This document shows, piece by piece, positions 24,073 through 32,296 of a DNA stretch of 64,000 bases. Both the position numbers and the translations under genes were made by a program. How positions within the stretch are numbered: position 1 is the stretch's first letter; the number at the start of each line of letters is the position of its first letter. Origin of the DNA: DAIDKA01 sp049792815 (GTDB lineage: Bacteria; Pseudomonadota; Gammaproteobacteria; Steroidobacterales; Steroidobacteraceae); contig JBARBG010000133.1 of NCBI GenBank assembly GCA_049792815.1, positions 1 to 64,000 of the forward strand, written 5' to 3'. The notes under the pieces were generated by a model. The model did not search any database, had not been told where the DNA came from, and saw only the letters and a list, made by a program, of their open reading frames with translations.

Positions 24073-24735
24073 TCAGCGAAGTCTATCCATGAGAGTCTTT
24101 CGACCGCTGCGCAGAGTCTCCTTGCGATAGACGTCCCCCTTTTCCAGAACGACCACGGCGTCGTAGAAGCTGATTGAGAAGGTCTCGTGGGTAATGAAGT
24201 CCGGTGTCAGCTCACCACGGCTGTTATCGGCATTCAGCCGGTCGATGAAGCCCTTTGACAGGTTGGTAAACGTTCCCGGCTCCGACACGCCGCCGCCGTA
24301 TTCCTGCCAGTACGCGGTCTGCAGGTCCTCGACCATGTAGACGCCGTTTTTCGGCATCTTGGGATACAGGAAGTTGAAGGTCTTGGAAATATGCTCGGCA
24401 CGGTGGCTGCCGTCATCAAGCACGATATCGGGGACTCCGAACTCATCGATGACGCTTTGCAGGAACCGCTCATCGGATTGATCGCCGATCCTGATGAAGA
24501 CTCCCGGAATCTCCTCCTTGAACTTCTCCTCGATGTCGATACCGATGATCCTGGACATCGGCCCGAAGAATCTCTGCCACATGCGGACCGACCCGCCCCG
24601 GGCAACACCGATCTCAAGAAACGTCACGGACTTGTTGCGATACGCGGAGAAGTGACGCTCATAGATTGGAAAATAATGTGCACATTTGTGCATCAGTTTC
24701 CCGTCATGGGTCAAAAAATCCTGCCATAGACTCAT
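24073..24735 (-). CDS. CmcI/MycE-like methyltransferase
   Basis: A 220-residue class I methyltransferase. TFLEIGVARGGSVRMWQRFFG, IIGIDIE, DIVLDDGSHRAEH and GVYMVEDLQTAYWQEYGG match the family of sugar O-methyltransferases that includes MycE-type enzymes, with the DDGSH metal-binding element. The start at 24735 has GAGG seven bases upstream. Composition is also low for the window (24361-24420: 32 G+C of 60). It ends tail to tail with the preceding methyltransferase, 18 bases apart, and its start is 10 bases after the GH57 stop on the same strand. Confidence 0.87.
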   Translation of the reverse strand: MSLWQDFLTHDGKLMHKCAHYFPIYERHFSAYRNKSVTFLEIGVARGGSVRMWQRFFGPMSRIIGIDIEEKFKEEIPGVFIRIGDQSDERFLQSVIDEFGVPDIVLDDGSHRAEHISKTFNFLYPKMPKNGVYMVEDLQTAYWQEYGGGVSEPGTFTNLSKGFIDRLNADNSRGELTPDFITHETFSISFYDAVVVLEKGDVYRKETLRSGRKTLMDRLR

Positions 24736-24745
24736 ACCATGTCCT

Positions 24746-26428
24746 CTATTGGGCGCGGCGCATGACGCCGCCATTCTCCATGTCACCTGAACCGGTCGCA
24801 ATCGGCCGTGAGAGCGCCGCGGGCGCGCCCCGGCCCAGGAGCCGGTAGAGATTCAGCAGCTGCCGGCGGAACAGCTGATCGAACTGGCCCACGGCCTCGG
24901 CCGGATTATAGTCGCCAAACCACCAGAACCAGTCCGAACTCTCACACAGCGCGAGCTGCCGCGTGGCGGCGGTTCGGGCGGCAGCATCCAGGGTTGCCTG
25001 CCCGAGTACCTCATCGAAAGCGAGTTTCGCCTCGCACAGCAGATCCCAGGCCAGATTTTTTGCCGGTTCGCCAATCCAGGTGGCGAGGGTGCCATGAACC
25101 CAGCTGCCGGCCGTCACCCGCTGCAGTGGCAGGGGTTGAATGCCACGTGCCACGCACTGCGACAGCGTCATCAGTTCGATCTGCGGATTCGTCGCCAACC
25201 CGGCATAAAGCGCGTTCAGGAACCAGTAGCCATTGAACGGGTAGTACTCCCAGGCGTTCTCGCCATCGAGTGCGATCAGAACCGCTTTGCTCGGGCCCTT
25301 GGCCATCTGCGCCAGTTCCTGCACCAGGTTGTTGGCGGCGTCATCGCCGCGCCAGCTCGAGTACGTGAAACCGATCAGATCCGACAGTCTTTCTTCGCGG
25401 AAGAAACATTGCAGCCGGGTCGCCGACAACTGATACGGCCGGTTGTAGGCCTCCGTGACATCCGCATTGAGATGACTCGCCGCCAGCGAATCGCGCAGCA
25501 CCGTCGCACCAGAGGCGGTCCACTTAAAACCTTGCGCATCGAGCAGCCGCAGCGTGGCCTCGTTGATGGCGCCTTCAGCGGGCCAGCACCCCTTGGGCCG
25601 GACCCCGAAGTACTGCTCGAAGCAGCGGATCGACTCGGCCACGTGCCAACGTGCGCGTTCGGCGCCACCGGGATAGCCGGGATGCTGAGGCAAGAGCGCG
25701 TCCGGCACGGTGTCGCGCGCGACCTTGAAGTCGAACAGCAGCGGCAGTATCGGGTGCGAATAAGGCGTCACCGACAGTTCACACTGGCCCGACTCCTGCA
25801 GCCGCCGATAGCGCGGAATGATGCCGCTGACCAGTTCGCCGATCAGCTCCAGCAGCGCCCGCCGCTGTGGCGGTGAGAAACCTGACGCTTGTCTGGACAG
25901 CGCAGCGATCCGCGGATCGCTGCGGCGCACCGTCTCGCCCATCCACGCCAGGTGGAACCAGGTGGCCAGATCATGCAACAACGCGTCGGATGCCCAGCAG
26001 ATGTGCTCGAGCGTCGCGCACTGCTCGGCGAAGGTCACCAGCGCCAGGAACGGCGGGAAACGCTCGATGAGGTTCTTGCGATGCGCACGCATACAGGCCT
26101 TGAGCAGCGCCAGGCGCGCTTCCGGGGCGGTCGGCACGGGGTCCGGTCCCAAAAGGCGCAGCACTCCGTCGGGCAACGGCGCGCCTTGAACCAGATGCCG
26201 ATGCAGCCGCTGCGACAGCTCATCGAGCTGCTCGAGCAGCACCGGTGTGAAGTTCACGACCGCACGCGCCGCCGGGTTCTCCTCCAGGTGCGCCGCCATG
26301 TCGGTGTAGTCCTTGATGGCATGCAGATAGGTCCAGGGCAGCACGTACTCACCCGTCAGCGCATCGCGGTACTGGGGTTGATGCATGTGCCACAGCAGCA
26401 CGACGGGCAGGCGGGCGGGAGACTCCAT
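24746..26428 (-). CDS. GH57 alpha-glucan hydrolase/transferase
   Basis: A 560-residue glycoside hydrolase family 57 protein. Conserved regions are HMHQPQY (14-20), SVTPYSHPILPLL (219-231), GCWPAEGAI with the nucleophile Glu285, and IALDGENAWEYY with the acid/base Asp388. Characterised relatives are alpha-amylases, 4-alpha-glucanotransferases or glycogen branching enzymes; which applies cannot be told. Since no GH13 branching enzyme is seen near these glycogen genes, a branching role is worth considering. It follows glgC by 17 bases on the same strand and is likely cotranscribed. Confidence 0.92.
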   Translation of the reverse strand: MESPARLPVVLLWHMHQPQYRDALTGEYVLPWTYLHAIKDYTDMAAHLEENPAARAVVNFTPVLLEQLDELSQRLHRHLVQGAPLPDGVLRLLGPDPVPTAPEARLALLKACMRAHRKNLIERFPPFLALVTFAEQCATLEHICWASDALLHDLATWFHLAWMGETVRRSDPRIAALSRQASGFSPPQRRALLELIGELVSGIIPRYRRLQESGQCELSVTPYSHPILPLLFDFKVARDTVPDALLPQHPGYPGGAERARWHVAESIRCFEQYFGVRPKGCWPAEGAINEATLRLLDAQGFKWTASGATVLRDSLAASHLNADVTEAYNRPYQLSATRLQCFFREERLSDLIGFTYSSWRGDDAANNLVQELAQMAKGPSKAVLIALDGENAWEYYPFNGYWFLNALYAGLATNPQIELMTLSQCVARGIQPLPLQRVTAGSWVHGTLATWIGEPAKNLAWDLLCEAKLAFDEVLGQATLDAAARTAATRQLALCESSDWFWWFGDYNPAEAVGQFDQLFRRQLLNLYRLLGRGAPAALSRPIATGSGDMENGGVMRRAQ

Positions 26429-26445
26429 GCGCGGTGGCGGGCGAA

Positions 26446-27720
26446 CTAGGGGCTGGTCAGGCGCCGCAGCATGTCGGCGGTGACCAGCACCACGCCGTTC
26501 TCCGTGACGTGGAAGCGCTGGCCGTCCAGCGCCAGGTCCGCGCCGATGCTCATGCCATCGGGAATCTGGCAGCCCTCGTCGATGATCGCGCGCTTGATGG
26601 TGCAGCCGCGTCCCACGTCCACGTGCGGCAGGATCACCGCGCTGTCCACGAAACTGCGCTCATCAATGCGCACGTCCGAAAAAATCAGCGAATTACGCAC
26701 CTGCGATCCGGAAATGATCACGCCGCCGGAGACCATCGAGTTGACCGCCATGCCGCGGCGCGCATCGTCGTCGAGGATGAATTTCGCCGGCGGCTGGTGT
26801 TCCTGGTAGGTCCAGATCGGCCATTCGCGGTCGTAGATATTGAGTTCGGGCTTCACGTGCACGAGCTCGATGTTGGCATCGTAATAGGCATCCACCGTGC
26901 CCACGTCGCGCCAGTAGCTCTGCGCGCGCGTCTTCACATCCTGGAAGGGGTAGGCAAACACCTGCCGGTTGCCGATTGCCTGGGGAATGATGTTCTTGCC
27001 GAAATCGTGAACTGAATTCGGGTCCTTGGCATCCTCGGTCAAGAGCTTCTCGAGCAGGCTGGTGTTGAACACGTAGATGCCCATCGAGGCCAGAATCGAA
27101 TCCGGACGCCCGGGCAGCGTGTCGGGGACGGCCGGCTTCTCTGAGAACTTGGTGACGCGGTTCCATTCGGTCGCCGTGAGCACGCCGAAACTCTTGGACT
27201 CCTTCGCCGGCAGCTGCACCACGCCCACCGTGATGTCGGCGCCCTTCTCCACGTGGTAGGCAATCATCGGACCATAGTCCATCTTGTAGATATGGTCGCC
27301 CGCCAGCACCAGCACGTGCTTGGGACGGTGCGCACGGATCAGATCCAGGTTCTGGTACAGCGCGTCGGAGGTGCCGCGGTACCACATCTCGCCGATCTGC
27401 TGCTGCGCCGGGATGACTTCGACGAATTCACCGAACTCGCCGCGCAGGTAGCTCCAGCCCTGCTGCACATGCTGGATCAGCGGCTGCTGCTTGTACTGGG
27501 TGAGGATCGAGATCTGGCGGATTCCGGAATTCACGCAGTTCGAGAGCACGAAATCGATGATGCGGAACTTGCCGCCGAACGGGACCGCGGGCTTGCAGCG
27601 GTTGACGGTCAGGCCCTTGAGCCGTTCACCCCGGCCGCCGGCCATGACGATCGCGAGTGTGCCACTGGTGAGGCGGCTGACAAATCGTCCGTAGGAGGCG
27701 CGCGCAGGTTGTCTCTGCAT
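26446..27720 (-). CDS. glgC: Glucose-1-phosphate adenylyltransferase
   Basis: A 424-residue ADP-glucose pyrophosphorylase that makes ADP-glucose from ATP and glucose-1-phosphate, the controlled step of glycogen synthesis. The nucleotidyl-transferase domain has AIVMAGGRGERLKGLT and KPAVPFGGKFRIIDFVLSN, with VLAGDHIYKMDY later; the C-terminal left-handed beta-helix begins around residue 290. The basic N-terminus (MQRQPARASYGRFVSRL) matches the allosteric region of proteobacterial enzymes. It probably heads an operon with GH57. Confidence 0.96.
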   Translation of the reverse strand: MQRQPARASYGRFVSRLTSGTLAIVMAGGRGERLKGLTVNRCKPAVPFGGKFRIIDFVLSNCVNSGIRQISILTQYKQQPLIQHVQQGWSYLRGEFGEFVEVIPAQQQIGEMWYRGTSDALYQNLDLIRAHRPKHVLVLAGDHIYKMDYGPMIAYHVEKGADITVGVVQLPAKESKSFGVLTATEWNRVTKFSEKPAVPDTLPGRPDSILASMGIYVFNTSLLEKLLTEDAKDPNSVHDFGKNIIPQAIGNRQVFAYPFQDVKTRAQSYWRDVGTVDAYYDANIELVHVKPELNIYDREWPIWTYQEHQPPAKFILDDDARRGMAVNSMVSGGVIISGSQVRNSLIFSDVRIDERSFVDSAVILPHVDVGRGCTIKRAIIDEGCQIPDGMSIGADLALDGQRFHVTENGVVLVTADMLRRLTSP

Positions 27721-27864
27721 GTTAGGCCGCTCGAGAATCGGTTGTCATTGCGGTATTGCGTTACTTTCCGTGTTCATATCGCCATTGTCCATAGGACAAG
27801 TCGCAGCTTTGGTTCCGGTTCCTAAGGCCTGGCGTGTCGACTCTGTCACGACATCGCAACGAGT

Positions 27865-27870
27865 TAGAAT
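27865..27870 (+). promoter_or_regulatory. -10 TAGAAT, 7 bases before the start at 27878
   Basis: A near-consensus -10 hexamer with only TGCGGGG between it and the ATG. The spacer is G-rich and might double as a ribosome site, but the expected transcription start falls at the ATG itself. Confidence 0.5.
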
Positions 27871-27877
27871 TGCGGGG

Positions 27878-28483
27878 ATGAAGATACGACCGGCATGGGC
27901 CGCACTGTGGATCGCGGCGGTGGTTACGGCAACGATTGCCCAGGCAGCGCCGAATCCGGGTGCCGGGGCGAGCCAGGACCTGGACCCGAACCTGGTGCGA
28001 AAAATCACCCCGGGCCAGAGCGCCTGCCTGGGTGATGGCACGGGCTATGTGCGCGCCCGCATTCGCGGTGCGTTGAACATGGACTTGCGCTGGAAGGATG
28101 CGCAGCTGGCGTGCGCAGGGGATGCGCGACCCGATGGCAGTGGCCTGCGCGTGAGTTTTGCCGGCCCGGGACCGGGCGGGAAGGTACTGCGACTGGTATT
28201 CGGAATCAGCTCGGCACATGAGGGCAAGCCAGGCCGGGAACTGCCCACCAATCTCACGGTGCTGCTGGATGGCGGGCGGATCTTCGCCACGCAGGGCGAT
28301 GACAAGTGCACGATGGATCAGCTGTCGCAGCGACCGCTGCCGGCCACCCCGGGCCTGCGGGCCTGGCGCATCGAGGCGCGGGGCTTTTGCGTGACGCCGG
28401 CCAACGCCCTCGACGGCAAGGGACGCATATTTGTGAGCCGCTTCGATTTCGCCGGCCGGCTCGAGTTTTCCGGCCGCGGCTGA
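27878..28483 (+). CDS. Exported hypothetical protein (201 aa)
   Basis: No family recognised. The N-terminal 23 residues form a signal peptide ending AQA. The mature part is beta-rich and contains four cysteines (SACLGDG, LACAGD, KCTMDQ, FCVTP), consistent with two disulfides in the periplasm. The ATG at 27878 is chosen for the signal peptide and the TAGAAT hexamer just upstream; a longer upstream reading lacks a credible signal. It is divergent from glgC and is followed 35 bases later by the DUF192 gene. Confidence 0.72.
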   Translation: MKIRPAWAALWIAAVVTATIAQAAPNPGAGASQDLDPNLVRKITPGQSACLGDGTGYVRARIRGALNMDLRWKDAQLACAGDARPDGSGLRVSFAGPGPGGKVLRLVFGISSAHEGKPGRELPTNLTVLLDGGRIFATQGDDKCTMDQLSQRPLPATPGLRAWRIEARGFCVTPANALDGKGRIFVSRFDFAGRLEFSGRG

Positions 28484-28518
28484 CGCCGTGACCACAATCC
28501 AAGGAGTGATTTTCTGCA

Positions 28519-29022
28519 ATGAATCCGCCAATTGAGCAAACCCGCGCCTGGCTTCTGGCCCTGGTGGTGGCGGCCACGGCACTGCTGGTGCATGCCACAG
28601 CCGGGCGCACCCAGACGCCGACCCCGCCGCTCGAAGAGCTGTCGGCGTTTCCCGTGACCACGCTCACCGTCAGTGGCAGTGGCGGCAGTCACCGGTTCAG
28701 CATCTGGGTGGCCAACACCGCGCCGCGCGAGGAACAGGGGCTGATGTTCGTGCGCGAGCTGCTCGCGGACCAGGGCATGGTGTTCATCGGTGAGGAGCCG
28801 AAGGTGTGGAACATGTGGATGAAGAACACCTACATTCCCCTCGACATGCTGTTCGTGGCCGTCGACGGCCGCGTGGTCAAAATCGCCCATGCCATCCCCC
28901 ACGATGAGACCAACATCAGTTCCGATGTTGCAGTCCATGCCGTCATCGAGCTGCAGGGCGGCATCAGCGACAAGCTTCATATCAAGGTCGGCGACCTCGC
29001 CAAATGGAAGACACTGCCCTGA
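28519..29022 (+). CDS. DUF192 family exported protein
   Basis: A 167-residue protein with an N-terminal membrane or signal segment (about 10-30) and a DUF192 domain: EEQGLMFVRELLADQGMVFI, then VWNMWMKNTYIPLDMLFVAVDGRVV and a final ELQGGISDKLHIKVGD. The family is small, periplasmic and of unknown function in bacteria. AAGGAG upstream of the ATG is a good Shine-Dalgarno. It is probably cotranscribed with the preceding exported protein. Confidence 0.9.
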   Translation: MNPPIEQTRAWLLALVVAATALLVHATAGRTQTPTPPLEELSAFPVTTLTVSGSGGSHRFSIWVANTAPREEQGLMFVRELLADQGMVFIGEEPKVWNMWMKNTYIPLDMLFVAVDGRVVKIAHAIPHDETNISSDVAVHAVIELQGGISDKLHIKVGDLAKWKTLP

Positions 29023-29077
29023 CGGATCATAGATTTGACATAAAGTGAATTTGGGCCCGGTCTGTTGTTCGAAACGC

Positions 29078-29096
29078 ACAGAACCCCCTTTTCTGT
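29078..29096. repeat. Inverted repeat ACAGAA-N7-TTCTGT
   Basis: Perfect 6-bp arms around CCCCCTT, 55 bases after the DUF192 stop. It may be a weak terminator hairpin for the upstream operon or an operator; no T-run follows. Confidence 0.4.
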
Positions 29097-29098
29097 CG

Positions 29099-29113
29099 TT
29101 TGATTCAATCAAA
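29099..29113. promoter_or_regulatory. Palindrome TTTGATT-C-AATCAAA
   Basis: A perfect 7-bp inverted repeat with a single central base, three bases after the previous repeat. Size and AT content suit a dimeric repressor operator. The regulator is unknown. Confidence 0.4.
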
Positions 29114-29205
29114 TACACCTCGGAATCGGGTCGGGACCCCGATGCCAGAGCAATTGCAAGGCCCTGCACCGCCGTTGTGCAGTCAACCAAGATGTTGCCC
29201 CACGA

Positions 29206-29223
29206 CAACACATAGTTGTGTTG
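29206..29223. promoter_or_regulatory. Palindrome CAACACA-TAGT-TGTGTTG at the candidate -35
   Basis: A perfect 7-bp inverted repeat with a 4-base centre. Its right arm overlaps the candidate -35 (29216-29221) of the receptor promoter, a position suited to repression by a dimeric regulator. Confidence 0.45.
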
Positions 29224-29429
29224 CGTTTGATTTACAGATTATGCTGGCCCCACAGAAGGGAGCAGTGCCGGTCTAAGTGACCCGTATCGGCTTGGCAGGA
29301 CAAGCGAAATACGAGGCAACTGCTTGGGTATCAACTTGGATCGTATGCGCGGAACCGCCACTCGGTGTCCATGAAAAGCTACCGATACACCCATGAGTGT
29401 AGGGATCCGGCATACCGGAGATTTCCGCT

Positions 29430-32219
29430 ATGTCAGCGAACAGCAAGAAACAGGTTTCTAGACTTCCGAACCACTTAATCCGCCATTCAGTCCATTTCGC
29501 CGTGCTCGCCGCCCTTGCGGCCAGTGGCGCTGCAACGCGCGCCCAGGCCCAACAGGCGCCCGCCGACACTGCGCCGCCCCTCCAGGAGGTCATCGTCACC
29601 GGCACCATGATCAAGCGGCCCAGCGCCGAAACCGCCGAGGCCGTCACCATCCTCAAGGCGGACGCCCTCAAGGACCAGGGCATCACGAATGTTGAGCAGG
29701 CGCTGAACACGCTGACCGCCAACAACCCGGCCCTGAACATCGCTTCATCCGTGGGGACGTTTTCCGGAGGCGGTACCTACGCCAACCTGCGCGACCTGGG
29801 CGACGGCCGCACTTTGGTGCTGCTTGATGGGCAACGGCTCGCCAACAACGCCAACACCGGCAATGCGGTCGACCTGAGCGGCATTCCGTTCTCAGCCATC
29901 AGCAGCGTCGAGGTGCTGCGGGAAGGCGCCTCGGCGTTGTACGGCTCGGACGCAATCGCGGGCGTGATCAACTTCATCACCAAGAAGAATTACCAGGGGG
30001 CCGAAGTCGAGGCCAATTTCGACCGTCCCCAGGACAATGGCGGCGGCTCGGGCCAGTTTGATTTCACCTTCGGTCACGGGGACTTGGCGAACGACGGCTA
30101 TAACGTCATGGTCACGGCAAGTTACCAGAAGCAACAGGAGCTGCGCGCGACGCAGCGGAGTTTTTCCGCCACCGGTTTTGATCCCGCGCGGGGCTACACC
30201 TCCACGAACAATCCGGGCACCTGGCCCGGGCAGCTGGAGGACTCCGACCGTCACGTGTATCAGGCGAACTATCCGGCCTGCGTGGGCAATCCGGAGCTGA
30301 CCACGTATTTCGGCAACTGCGCCTACCGGTATTCGGCCGCGACGGACCTGCTGCCGAAGTCCGACGAGGCTTCCGCAATGGCGGCCTTCACCAAATCACT
30401 GCCGGGCAACAACACCCTGAAGCTACAGTACTTCTATACCCAATCCGAAGTGACCGACTGGGCCGGTCCCATGTTCTACGAATTCGTGCTGGACCCGGCG
30501 AGCCCCTTCCTGCCAACGCCGGCCCAGCTGACCTGCTCCGGAGGCCCGGCGAACTGCAGCACCCCGCTGAATCTAACCGGTATCAGTACTATTACCGGTC
30601 TGCCAAGGCACCTGCTTGCGATCTGGTCCGATCCCTTGAACGACCGCTACAGCGGCAACATCAATGCCGAGCAGCGGATTCTGTTGACGTTCTCCGGCAG
30701 CAATGCGGGTTGGGACTACACCACGGACATCAATTGGAGCAAGAACACCAACGACAATCACAATGTCGCCCAATATCCCAATGAGGACGTGCTGGCACCC
30801 GGCGGCATCTTGAGCGATCTGATCAACCCCTTCGGTCCCCAGAGCGCGGCCGGACAGGCCTTGATCAACTCGTCGTATGTAAACGGCGTCTACGCGCTCG
30901 GTGAGGACACACGCTGGAGCGTCGACGGCCATGCCAGCCACGAGCTGGGCGATACTTTCAATGCGGGCACGCCGATCACCGCGGCGGTCGGCTTCGATGT
31001 GGGGGGTGAACGCTTCGCGTACGCGACCACGCCTTACAACGACATCGTGAGCGCCGCAACCGGACTGGGGGACAGTGCCGTCACAGGCACTCGCCAGTCA
31101 CAGGCGCTTTACATGGAGCTGGACGTGCCGCTCTCAAAGAGTCTCGATTTCGATATATCGGATCGTCAAGACCGCTACAGTGATTTCGGCAATACCAACA
31201 ACGCGAAGGCGTCGGTGCGCTTTCAGCCGATCGACATGCTCACTTTCCGCGGCACGGCCTCCACCGGTTTCCGGGCGCCCACGCTCTACGACCTGTACAC
31301 GCCGAGTTTCCTGGCAGCGTCGAGCAGCGGCACCATGGGAACCGGGAACCCGGATTGCGCGGGCACCCCCATTGCGCCGTTCACTGCGGCAACCTGCGGC
31401 ACGCAGGGACTGGGGCTGTTCGGCGGCAACCGAAACCTGACGCCCGAAAAATCGCAGAACTTCGATCTCGGTGTCATCGTCTCGCCGATCCAGGATTTGG
31501 GCATTACGATGGACTACTACCGAATCATCCTGAAGAACACCATTGGCACCATTCCGGTAACGGCCATTTACGGTGATCCCGCCACATTCGCCGGCTTGTA
31601 CACATTGGACAACACCGGGGGACTTACTCCGTCGATTGCGGAGGCCGGGTCCTGCCATCCTTATACATCACCGACCTGCGGCTACATATCGCTGACCTTT
31701 AACAATACCGGCGGGATCACGACCGACGGATTCGACTTCAGCATCCAATACCAGCAGCACACTTCGATCGGGACGTTCCACGAGGATCTGGAAGGAACCG
31801 CGACCACGCAGTATCTGCAGCAGCAGTACAACGGCGGTCCGCTCCTGAACCTGGTGGGCTGGTACAACGAACTTCCGCCGGCGTACCGCTGGCAGCATAA
31901 CCTGAGGGTCGACTGGACGAGCCCGAGCAGCATGTGGGGCGGGGGACTCAGCCACCGCTTCTGGTCGACGTACATCGACGAATTCCCCGATGGCGCCGGC
32001 AACGTGCGCAAAGTCGGCAGTTATGCGCTCATTGATAGTTATGTAAGCGTCAAGCCGATTGAAAAGCTGGCCGTGGTGTTTGGCATCAAGAACCTGTTCG
32101 ACAGGAGTCCGCCGTTCACCAACGCGTATCAGAACAACTTTGCGGCCGGGTACAACTCGCTCAATGCGGACCCCCTGGGGCGGAACTTCTATGTCAATGT
32201 GAAATACACCATCTTCTAA
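29430..32219 (+). CDS. TonB-dependent outer-membrane receptor
   Basis: A 929-residue receptor. A signal peptide (about 1-40, ending TRAQA) precedes a TonB-box-like EVIVTG, the plug domain with VEVLREGASALYGSDAIAGVINFITKKN, and a 22-strand barrel with the typical GFRAPTLYDLY and the terminal NVKYTIF ending in Phe. The N-terminal form and loop-rich barrel match the large receptors of xanthomonads and sphingomonads that take up glycans or plant-derived compounds; the ligand is unknown. The gene is monocistronic, with a long regulated upstream gap and a strong terminator downstream. Confidence 0.94.
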   Translation: MSANSKKQVSRLPNHLIRHSVHFAVLAALAASGAATRAQAQQAPADTAPPLQEVIVTGTMIKRPSAETAEAVTILKADALKDQGITNVEQALNTLTANNPALNIASSVGTFSGGGTYANLRDLGDGRTLVLLDGQRLANNANTGNAVDLSGIPFSAISSVEVLREGASALYGSDAIAGVINFITKKNYQGAEVEANFDRPQDNGGGSGQFDFTFGHGDLANDGYNVMVTASYQKQQELRATQRSFSATGFDPARGYTSTNNPGTWPGQLEDSDRHVYQANYPACVGNPELTTYFGNCAYRYSAATDLLPKSDEASAMAAFTKSLPGNNTLKLQYFYTQSEVTDWAGPMFYEFVLDPASPFLPTPAQLTCSGGPANCSTPLNLTGISTITGLPRHLLAIWSDPLNDRYSGNINAEQRILLTFSGSNAGWDYTTDINWSKNTNDNHNVAQYPNEDVLAPGGILSDLINPFGPQSAAGQALINSSYVNGVYALGEDTRWSVDGHASHELGDTFNAGTPITAAVGFDVGGERFAYATTPYNDIVSAATGLGDSAVTGTRQSQALYMELDVPLSKSLDFDISDRQDRYSDFGNTNNAKASVRFQPIDMLTFRGTASTGFRAPTLYDLYTPSFLAASSSGTMGTGNPDCAGTPIAPFTAATCGTQGLGLFGGNRNLTPEKSQNFDLGVIVSPIQDLGITMDYYRIILKNTIGTIPVTAIYGDPATFAGLYTLDNTGGLTPSIAEAGSCHPYTSPTCGYISLTFNNTGGITTDGFDFSIQYQQHTSIGTFHEDLEGTATTQYLQQQYNGGPLLNLVGWYNELPPAYRWQHNLRVDWTSPSSMWGGGLSHRFWSTYIDEFPDGAGNVRKVGSYALIDSYVSVKPIEKLAVVFGIKNLFDRSPPFTNAYQNNFAAGYNSLNADPLGRNFYVNVKYTIF

Positions 32220-32251
32220 ATTCCTCCAGGAAAAGAGCTGGCGTAACACGA

Positions 32252-32278
32252 GGGGGACCGAAAGGTCCCCCTTTTTTT
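32252..32278 (+). terminator. Rho-independent terminator of the receptor gene
   Basis: GGGGGACC and GGTCCCCC form a perfect 8-bp stem with a GAAA tetraloop, followed by seven T. It lies 32 bases after the receptor stop and 18 bases before the convergent spoVR stop. Confidence 0.95.
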
Positions 32279-32296
32279 GTGCCGCGATTGCGCGCT

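Larger units (their letters stand above)
29023..29429 (+). other. 407-base regulatory gap before the TonB-dependent receptor
   Basis: No gene seen. The stretch is AT-richer than its surroundings and holds three perfect inverted repeats (29078-29096, 29099-29113, 29206-29223). A TATGCT hexamer at 29240-29245 with TTGTGT 18 bases upstream (29216-29221) is the best promoter candidate, leaving a leader of about 180 bases before the receptor ATG. GGAGA 10 bases before that ATG is the ribosome site. Confidence 0.5.
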
